From contig NZ_JAGFOA010000004.1 of NCBI RefSeq assembly GCF_017592545.1, positions 186,001 to 250,000 of the forward strand: DNA of 64,000 bases, given 5' to 3'. The notes below the pieces were generated by a model. That model saw only the letters and a program-made list of their open reading frames with translations. It was not told the origin of the DNA and made no database searches. The translations under genes and the position numbers were made by a program. Below, one piece after another: positions 58,566 to 64,000 of the stretch. Source of the DNA: Microbacterium stercoris. Lineage in GTDB: Bacteria > Actinomycetota > Actinomycetes > Actinomycetales > Microbacteriaceae. Position 1 is the stretch's first letter, and each line of letters starts with the position of its first letter.

Positions 58566-58963
58566 TGGCCTCTGCCGAATCGCTGAACATGCTCGACATC
58601 GCGGTCAACGCCGCGGACGCGAAGGGCGGCGAGGACCTCGTGGCTCTCGACGTCTCCGAGCCGCTGCCGCTCGTCGACACCTTCCTGATCGTCACCGGAC
58701 GCAACGAGCGCAACGTCGCCGCCATCGCCGATGAGATCGAGGACAAGATGGTCGAGGGCGGCTACAAGCGCCTTCGCCGTGAGGGGCGCGCCGAGTCGCG
58801 CTGGGTGCTCCTCGACTTCGGTGATCTGGTCGTGCACATCTTCCACCAGGAGGAGCGCGCGTTCTACGCACTGGAGCGTCTCTGGAAGGACTGCCCGACG
58901 GTGCCCTTCGAGATCGCGACGCGCCCGACCGAGGACCCCGATTTCACCAACGCTCAGGGCTGA
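58565..58963 (+). CDS. rsfS: Ribosomal silencing factor RsfS
   Basis: A 132-residue RsfS/Iojap protein that binds L14 on the 50S subunit and blocks subunit joining under starvation. DTFLIVTGRNERNVAAIADEIEDKM and GRAESRWVLLDFGDLVVHIFH are diagnostic. The ATG overlaps the preceding stop codon by 1 nt (TGATG). It closes the obgE-proB-proA-nadD region and precedes the tRNA-Ala pair. Confidence 0.96.
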   Translation: MASAESLNMLDIAVNAADAKGGEDLVALDVSEPLPLVDTFLIVTGRNERNVAAIADEIEDKMVEGGYKRLRREGRAESRWVLLDFGDLVVHIFHQEERAFYALERLWKDCPTVPFEIATRPTEDPDFTNAQG

Positions 58964-59007
58964 TGTAATCTGAATGAGTTGTCCGGGGCTTCTACCGGGC
59001 AGCACCT

Positions 59008-59083
59008 GGGTCTGTGGCGCAGCTGGTAGCGCACCTGCATGGCATGCAGGGGGTCAGGGGTTCGAGTCCCCTCAGATCCACCA
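59008..59083 (+). tRNA. tRNA-Ala (anticodon GGC), copy 1
   Basis: Acceptor GGGTCTG pairs with CAGATCC and includes the alanine identity pair G3-U70. The anticodon loop ATGGCAT carries GGC, and 3' CCA is encoded. It is identical to the copy at 59136. Confidence 0.96.
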
Positions 59084-59086
59084 AAG

Positions 59087-59106
59087 CCCCCGTTCCCGGG
59101 GGTTTT
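59087..59106 (+). terminator. Terminator after tRNA-Ala copy 1
   Basis: CCCCCG-TTC-CCGGGGG type hairpin followed by TTTT, 3 nt after the CCA end. It sits between two identical tRNA genes, so each copy may be a separate unit or the second may be reached by read-through. Confidence 0.7.
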
Positions 59107-59135
59107 CCACTGCCGAGATCCGCGATCTCGGCTCT

Positions 59136-59211
59136 GGGTCTGTGGCGCAGCTGGTAGCGCACCTGCATGGCATGCAGGGGGTCAGGGGTTCGAGTCCCCT
59201 CAGATCCACCA
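59136..59211 (+). tRNA. tRNA-Ala (anticodon GGC), copy 2
   Basis: Identical over 76 nt to the copy at 59008, 128 nt downstream, with encoded CCA. The intervening 52 nt are not duplicated. The tandem duplication raises gene dosage for GCC/GCU decoding in a GC-rich genome. Confidence 0.96.
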
Positions 59212-59215
59212 AGAG

Positions 59216-59240
59216 TCCCCGGCTGAGCCGGGGATTTTGT
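59216..59240 (+). terminator. Terminator after tRNA-Ala copy 2
   Basis: CCCCGGC-TGA-GCCGGGG followed by ATTTTGTGTTT, a classic stem with T-rich tail, 7 nt after the tRNA. Confidence 0.82.
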
Positions 59241-59314
59241 GTTTCTGCGACTGCCTGCGGCGCGGTCGGCCCCGGAAGGTTCTCGTCTCCCGCTCGGGGC
59301 CGACCGCCGCGGGC

Positions 59315-60664
59315 TCACCCGTTCACAGCGCCCCCGTGCGGCGTGAGGCCTTCTCCGAGCTCGTGGAGCGGAGTGCGGAACGTCTCTCGCGAGGTCGCCA
59401 CGGCGATCGCCGACAGCACGCACGCAAGCGATGTGTACAGCGCGGCCGGCCACCACGCCGAGCCGTTCGCGCTGGACCAGGCCTCGATGATCGACGGGGA
59501 GAACCCGGTGAGAACCAGGCCGAGCTGCAGTCCGACGGCCATGCCGGTCACGCGATACCGCACATTGAACATCTCGCTGAAGAACACCGGGTACACGGCA
59601 TTGGTCGCGCCGAGCGACAGGGTGATCGTGAGGAAGATGCCCACGTAGATCATCGGGATGTCCGCGGAGCCGACGGCCCAGAAGAACTGCCACACGGTCA
59701 CCGCGCCCAGCAGGTTCCCGCCGATGAGAACCGGCTTGCGGCCGATCCGGTCACTCAGCGCGGCGAACAGGGGCTGCGAGACGAGGGCGGTCGCGTAACC
59801 GCACACCACCGCCCAGAGCATGACGGACGGGTCGAGTCCCACAACGTTCTTGGCATACGCGAGCCCCCAGACCGGGACGGTCGAGCTGATGACGAGCAGC
59901 AGGGCGGCCACCACGACTCGCAGCACATCCCACGGCTGGTTGCGCAGCACCTCGCCGAGCGGCACCTTCGCGATACGACCCTGTGCCTTCTCGGTGACGA
60001 AGGCCTCCGGGTCGACCAGTGCACGGCGCACGATCACGCCGACGATGACGAGTGCGGCACTCGCCCAGAACGGCACCCGCCAGCCCCAGCTGTAGAGCGC
60101 CTCCTCGGGCAGCGTCGCCACGGCGAGGAAGGCGAGCGTCGCGAGGATGTAGCCCACCCAGATGCCGTTCACCATCCACGAGGTGTATAGGCCGCGCTGA
60201 TCATGGGGAGCGTGCTCGAGCGTCAGTGAGGTCGCACCCGAAGCCTCGCCACCGACCGACAGGCCCTGCAGGATGCGCAGCGCCACGAGCATCGCGGGGG
60301 CCCAGAGGCCGACGGACTCGAAGGTCGGCAGACAGCCGATGAGAAACGTCGCGATGCCCATCACGAGGAGCGTGAGCATCATGATGGATCGGCGCCCGAA
60401 GCGGTCGCCGATCCATCCCGCCAGCACGCCACCGAGCGGACGGGCGACGTACGCGACGCCGTAGGTCGCGAGCGACAGCAGCAGTCCCGTGGCGCCGTGG
60501 TCGGGGAAGAAGACCCGCGTGAAGACGAGCGTCGCCGCGGACGCGTAGATGTACATGTCGTAGTACTCGAGCGCTGAGCCGATGAACCCCGCGACCGAGG
60601 CCCGTCGGCCGTGGGAGGGGATGGCTGTCGAGCGCGTGAGGACTGAGAGCTGACGAGTCGACAT
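59315..60664 (-). CDS. MHS-type major facilitator transporter
   Basis: A 449-residue, 12-helix MFS permease of the metabolite:H+ symporter type. FIGSALEYYDMYIYASAATLVF, the loop GDRFGRRSIMMLTL, and GGEASGATSLTLEHAPHDQRG are characteristic of the MHS family. The substrate (organic acid, betaine or aromatic) cannot be read. The ATG at 60664 is preferred over the upstream 60709 because AAAGGA precedes it and homology begins at STRQLS. No catabolic genes lie next to it. Confidence 0.88.
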   Translation of the reverse strand: MSTRQLSVLTRSTAIPSHGRRASVAGFIGSALEYYDMYIYASAATLVFTRVFFPDHGATGLLLSLATYGVAYVARPLGGVLAGWIGDRFGRRSIMMLTLLVMGIATFLIGCLPTFESVGLWAPAMLVALRILQGLSVGGEASGATSLTLEHAPHDQRGLYTSWMVNGIWVGYILATLAFLAVATLPEEALYSWGWRVPFWASAALVIVGVIVRRALVDPEAFVTEKAQGRIAKVPLGEVLRNQPWDVLRVVVAALLLVISSTVPVWGLAYAKNVVGLDPSVMLWAVVCGYATALVSQPLFAALSDRIGRKPVLIGGNLLGAVTVWQFFWAVGSADIPMIYVGIFLTITLSLGATNAVYPVFFSEMFNVRYRVTGMAVGLQLGLVLTGFSPSIIEAWSSANGSAWWPAALYTSLACVLSAIAVATSRETFRTPLHELGEGLTPHGGAVNG

Positions 60665-60852
60665 CGGCTCGTTCCTTTCGTTGGTGTACGCACCATTGCG
60701 CACTCGCACACCGTAGCAGGGCGGCTCGCAACGCGCACGGCGCCCGACTTGGCGCGCAGTCAGCGGGTAGGTTCGGGGGAGGGACGGCCCGGCTTCGCCG
60801 CGGATCGTCTACCGTCGCTCACATCAGTGACCTGGGAGAGAGGGCGATCAGG

Positions 60853-61794
60853 ATGACCGACACGCACGCCGGAATCGTATGGAACCCGACCAAGACGAGC
60901 AGGGAGACGCTCGAGGCCGGCCTTGCCGAGTACGCGGGGATCACCGTGTCGTGGTACGAGACCACGGTTGAGGACCCCGGGCAGGGGGCGACTCAGGCCG
61001 CGCTCGACGCGGGTGTCGACATCGTCTTCGCGGCGGGAGGCGACGGCACCGTGCGGGCGGTCGCCGAGCAGCTCGCTCTGCAGGAATCGCCCGTGGAGCT
61101 GGGCATCGTCCCGCTCGGCACGGGCAACCTGCTCGCCCGCAACCTCGGTCTTCCGCTCAACGATCCGGCGGCTGCCTTCGCCCGCGCCTTCGAGGGCGAG
61201 GGACGCCCCATCGATCTCGGCTGGGTGGAGACCGCGCTTCCCGAGGGAACCCACCGGCACGCGTTCACGGTGATGGCGGGCTTCGGCATGGACGCGCACA
61301 TGATCACCGAGACGGACGAGGCGCTGAAGGACAAGGCGGGCTGGCTCGCCTACGTCGAGTCCCTGGGGCGGGCCGTGGCGGCCAGCGGGGTCATCGACGT
61401 GCGCCTCGCGTTCGACGGTGGAGCATCGGAGCGCCAGATCGCCCACACCCTCATCGTCGGGAACTGCGGAAGCCTCCAGGCGGGGATCACGCTCCTCCCC
61501 GATGCGGACCCGAGTGACGGCGAGCTCGACGTGCTGATCCTGCACGCGGACGGTCTGGCCGGATGGACGGACATGCTGCGCACCATGGTGTGGGAGAACG
61601 GGCTGAGACGGATGCTGCGCTCGGGTGCCGACGATGAGGGGGCACGCAGCTCGGACTCCACGACGCACCGTCGGATCACCTCGTTGACGATCGAGCTCGA
61701 CGAGCCGCGCGTCGTCGAGGTCGACGGCGACGACCTCGGACTGACCACGCGCATCGAGGTCAGCGTGCAGCCCGCGGCCGTGCGCGTCCGGTAG
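60853..61794 (+). CDS. Diacylglycerol kinase-family lipid kinase
   Basis: A 313-residue protein of the diacylglycerol/sphingosine kinase catalytic family. The nucleotide motif VFAAGGDGTVRAVAEQL is canonical and PLGTGNLLARNLGL follows. The C-terminal beta-domain includes VEVDGDDLGLTTRIEV. It may phosphorylate diacylglycerol in lipid recycling, but many actinobacterial members remain unassigned. GGGAGAGAGGG lies upstream of the ATG at 60853. It stands alone between two transporters. Confidence 0.88.
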   Translation: MTDTHAGIVWNPTKTSRETLEAGLAEYAGITVSWYETTVEDPGQGATQAALDAGVDIVFAAGGDGTVRAVAEQLALQESPVELGIVPLGTGNLLARNLGLPLNDPAAAFARAFEGEGRPIDLGWVETALPEGTHRHAFTVMAGFGMDAHMITETDEALKDKAGWLAYVESLGRAVAASGVIDVRLAFDGGASERQIAHTLIVGNCGSLQAGITLLPDADPSDGELDVLILHADGLAGWTDMLRTMVWENGLRRMLRSGADDEGARSSDSTTHRRITSLTIELDEPRVVEVDGDDLGLTTRIEVSVQPAAVRVR

Positions 61795-61834
61795 AGCGCA
61801 CAATCGAGAGCGACGCCCCGCCGGCGCACCGGAG

Positions 61835-61846
61835 TAGCGTGCAGAG
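61835..61846 (+). promoter_or_regulatory. Leaderless promoter of the DHA2 exporter gene
   Basis: TAGCGT (61835-61840) lies 6 nt before the GTG at 61847. No Shine-Dalgarno sequence is present apart from a coincidental GAG. Confidence 0.6.
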
Positions 61847-63229
61847 GTGACTGCAGATCGAATGGATGCCAGCGGCCGACGCGTGCTCGCCGTCGCGATC
61901 CTGGCCTCGTTCGTGGCCTTCCTCGACGGCGCGATCGTCAACGTGGCGCTGCCTGCGATCCGGAGCGAGCTCGGCGGCGGGCTCGCGGGACAGCAGTGGA
62001 TGGTGAACGCATACCTGGTGACGCTGGGCGCGCTCATCCTCGTCGCCGGATCGCTCAGCGACGTGCACGGGCGGGTCGTGATCCTCCGGGTCGGCCTGAT
62101 CGGCTTCCTGGTGACATCGGTGGCGATCGCGTTGGCCCCCGGGATCGAGTTCGCCATCGCCGCGCGCGCCCTGCAGGGGATCGCCGGCGCCCTGTTGGTG
62201 CCGAGCTCGCTGGCGCTCATCACCACCCACTTCGATTCCGCGATGCGGGGGCGCGCGATCGGCACGTGGACCGCGGCCACGAGCGCGGCGATGCTCGTCG
62301 CGCCGCTCGTCGGCGGACTCTTCATCGACCTCGCGTCGTGGCGGTGGGCGTTTCTCATCAACGTGGTGCCGATCGCCCTCACGCTCCTGCTGCTCATGGG
62401 GCTCGACACCCCGGACGTGCGGCGGCCCGGCGCCCGCGTCGACCTCCTCGCGTCGGTGCTGTGCGCACTCGGCCTGGGCGGCGTCGTCTTCGGGCTCATC
62501 GAGGGGCCGCGGCTCGGCTGGGGAGACCCGTTCGTTGTGGCCGCACTCGCGGCCGGGACGGTGCTGTTCGGTGCCTTCCTGCTGCGTCAGCGCCACTCGT
62601 CCGAGCCGGTGATGCCACTTGATCTGTTCCGGATCCGCAACTTCTGGGCGGGCAACCTCGCGACCGTGTTCGTCTACGCTGCGCTGGCGCTGAACAGCTT
62701 CGCGGTCGTCGTCTTCCTCCAGGAGACGGCGGGGTTCCCCGCGACGCTCGCAGGCGCGGCCTCGCTGCCGATCACCGTGGTCATGATCATCGGCTCGTCC
62801 CGGGTCGGCCGCTGGGCGGATCGGATCGGCCCTCGGCCGTTTATGACGGCGGGCCCCGCCGTGATGGCCGCCGGCGCCGCTCTGCTGTTCACCGCCGCTG
62901 ACCCGTTCGACTACTGGCTGCAGATGCTCCCGGGCGTGCTCCTGCTCGGCGTCGGCCTGACCCTCACGGTGAGTCCGCTCACGAGCGCCGTGCTGGGTGC
63001 GGTGCAGGACGGGCGGGAGGGCATCGCGTCGGCCGTGAACAACGCGGTGTCGCGTGTGGCCGGGCTGCTGGTGGTGGCGATGATCGCGCTGATCGCCGGC
63101 GGCGACCTCACTCTCGAAGGGTTCCACCGCACGGCCGTGGCCACCGCGGTGCTGTTCGCCGCGGGAGCCGTGGCATCCTGGCTCGGCATCCGCAACCCGC
63201 AGCGCGTGGCCGCCCCGGCGGGACGCTGA
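61847..63229 (+). CDS. DHA2-family multidrug exporter
   Basis: A 460-residue MFS protein with about 14 helices, of the EmrB/QacA (DHA2) group. SFVAFLDGAIVNVALPAI in helix 1 and QQWMVNAYLVTLGALILVAGSLSDVHGRV are typical. LDTPDVRRPGARVDLLA marks the central loop. It exports drugs or metabolites by proton antiport; the substrate is unknown. The GTG start is supported by the leaderless promoter at 61835. No TetR/MarR regulator is adjacent. Confidence 0.88.
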   Translation: MTADRMDASGRRVLAVAILASFVAFLDGAIVNVALPAIRSELGGGLAGQQWMVNAYLVTLGALILVAGSLSDVHGRVVILRVGLIGFLVTSVAIALAPGIEFAIAARALQGIAGALLVPSSLALITTHFDSAMRGRAIGTWTAATSAAMLVAPLVGGLFIDLASWRWAFLINVVPIALTLLLLMGLDTPDVRRPGARVDLLASVLCALGLGGVVFGLIEGPRLGWGDPFVVAALAAGTVLFGAFLLRQRHSSEPVMPLDLFRIRNFWAGNLATVFVYAALALNSFAVVVFLQETAGFPATLAGAASLPITVVMIIGSSRVGRWADRIGPRPFMTAGPAVMAAGAALLFTAADPFDYWLQMLPGVLLLGVGLTLTVSPLTSAVLGAVQDGREGIASAVNNAVSRVAGLLVVAMIALIAGGDLTLEGFHRTAVATAVLFAAGAVASWLGIRNPQRVAAPAGR

Positions 63230-63308
63230 GCACGTCGTCCGTCGCCGACGCGTGAAAGCGCCATCCCGTATATCGCCGCATCCCTGTCGGCGCACATCCG
63301 CACGCGAG

Positions 63309-63457
63309 TAGTGTGACTCTCCGGTGATCCCGTCGGGCTCGGAGAAGAGCGCGGGGGAGAGCACCGATCCCCAGGTTCTCATCCCGGTTCGCCGGGGTAG
63401 GCGTCTCGCGCGCTCCTGGGCCGCCCCGACCGCTTCGCGCACATACGGAACTCTGCA
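63309..63457 (+). promoter_or_regulatory. Structured leader of the MATE exporter gene
   Basis: TAGTGT (63309-63314) is a possible -10 and leaves a leader of about 137 nt. Stems visible: CTCCG with CGGAG (63319-63344, with CCCG inside), GGGG with CCCC (about 63353-63372), and CCCGG-TTCG-CCGGG (63383-63396). A GGGGGAG segment and a CCTGGGC segment occur, loosely like parts of the pfl/ZTP aptamer, but the match is too weak to name. A cis-acting RNA is possible. Confidence 0.4.
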
Positions 63458-64000
63458 ATGTCTGCCACTCTCACGACGGGCCGCCCCTGGCGCGTCATCC
63501 TCGCCTTCTCGGTTCCTCTTCTCCTCGGCAACGTCGTCCAGCAGCTGTACCAGTTCGTCGACTCGATCGTCGTCGGGCGTCAGCTCGGGGTGGACTCGCT
63601 CGCGGCCGTCGGTGCGACGGGCTCGCTGCTGTTCCTGCTGATCGGCTTCGCCTGGGGTCTGACCTCGGGCTTCGCGATCCCCACCGCCCAGGCGTTCGGC
63701 GCGCGCGATCATGACGCGGTCAGCCGCTCGGTGGCTGCCGGAACGATCCTGACAGGCATCACGAGCGTCATCGTCACGGTCGCGGGCGCGGTGTTCGCCG
63801 GCCCGCTGCTCGAGCTGCTGCAGACTCCTCCCGAGCTGCTGCGCGAGGCGACGATCTTCACGCAGGTGTCGTTCCTGGGCGGCGCGGCGACGATGTTCTT
63901 CAACCAGCTGTCGGCGATCATCCGCGCCATCGGCGACTCGCGCACGCCGCTCGTCTTCCTCGCGATCGCGTGCGCCCTGAACGTGGGGCTTGTGATCCTG
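63458..64000 (+). CDS. MATE-family efflux transporter, N-terminal part (runs off window)
   Basis: The first 181 residues of a multidrug and toxin extrusion protein. It begins MSATLTTGRPWRVILAFSVP and shows the MATE signature LLLGNVVQQLYQFVDSIVVGRQLG, then IPTAQAFGARDHD and FFNQLSAIIRAIGDSRTPL. About five helices are in view. MATE proteins export cationic compounds with Na+ or H+. The 137-nt leader with several stems is unusual next to the leaderless genes nearby. No Shine-Dalgarno sequence is obvious. Confidence 0.88.
   Translation, partial: MSATLTTGRPWRVILAFSVPLLLGNVVQQLYQFVDSIVVGRQLGVDSLAAVGATGSLLFLLIGFAWGLTSGFAIPTAQAFGARDHDAVSRSVAAGTILTGITSVIVTVAGAVFAGPLLELLQTPPELLREATIFTQVSFLGGAATMFFNQLSAIIRAIGDSRTPLVFLAIACALNVGLVIL

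Noticed and set aside
63309..63457. Firm call of a ZTP (pfl) riboswitch
   Set aside because: Only two short segments resemble the consensus and the expected stem order was not clear by eye.

Overview
The window is high-GC actinobacterial chromosome. Gene content and order point to Microbacteriaceae, most likely Microbacterium or a close relative: ileS-folC-DUF4233-ndk-VKOR-rne-rplU-rpmA-obgE-proB-proA-nadD-rsfS, a WhiB-like protein, a translational ileS T-box, an iron-sulfur type coproporphyrin ferrochelatase, and many TAnnnT promoters placed 6-7 nt before a start codon. Genus is an inference; no 16S gene is present. No CRISPR array or replication origin was seen.

Left core (1-11.9 kb): 5' part of pepN, cpfC/hemH, rpiB, a Nei/Fpg glycosylase, a divergent SDR/MarR pair, a PaiB-like protein coupled to a YtcJ-like amidohydrolase, Dps, a gamma-carbonic anhydrase-like protein, a large LuxR-type (LAL) regulator with a 60-codon gene beyond it, then tRNA-Gly(TCC).

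Accessory block (about 12.0-20.4 kb): a 48-bp copy of the tRNA-Gly 3' end recurs at 18125, bracketing a 6.2-kb island. It holds an integrase N-terminal fragment fused to a frameshifted serine recombinase, a membrane protein of unknown function, an excisionase-like HTH, a WhiB-like protein, a doubly frameshifted gene, a TIR/zinc-ribbon protein and a small one-helix protein. Just past the repeat are a second TIR protein, a divergent DUF4238-type gene, and the decayed C-terminus of a tyrosine integrase whose catalytic-Tyr region carries a stop. The block looks like layered, immobilised elements carrying candidate defence genes.

Middle core (20.4-42.2 kb): APH-fold kinase, tRNA-Pro, trigger factor with a repetitive Ala/Lys tail, a trehalose operon (glgX/treX-treY-treZ, reverse strand) lying between tig and clpP1-clpP2-clpX, an epoxide hydrolase, a CMD/AhpD-like protein, an M3 oligopeptidase, an HTH regulator with a clear operator, an ABC-F protein, valS and a pentapeptide-repeat protein.

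Right core (42.2-64 kb): T-box-ileS-folC-DUF4233, ndk, VKOR, RNase E/G, DUF4031, rplU-rpmA, obgE-proB-proA, a His-rich membrane peptide, nadD, a one-helix coiled-coil protein, rsfS, two identical tRNA-Ala(GGC), an MHS transporter, a diacylglycerol-kinase-family protein, a DHA2 exporter and the 5' part of a MATE exporter preceded by a structured leader.
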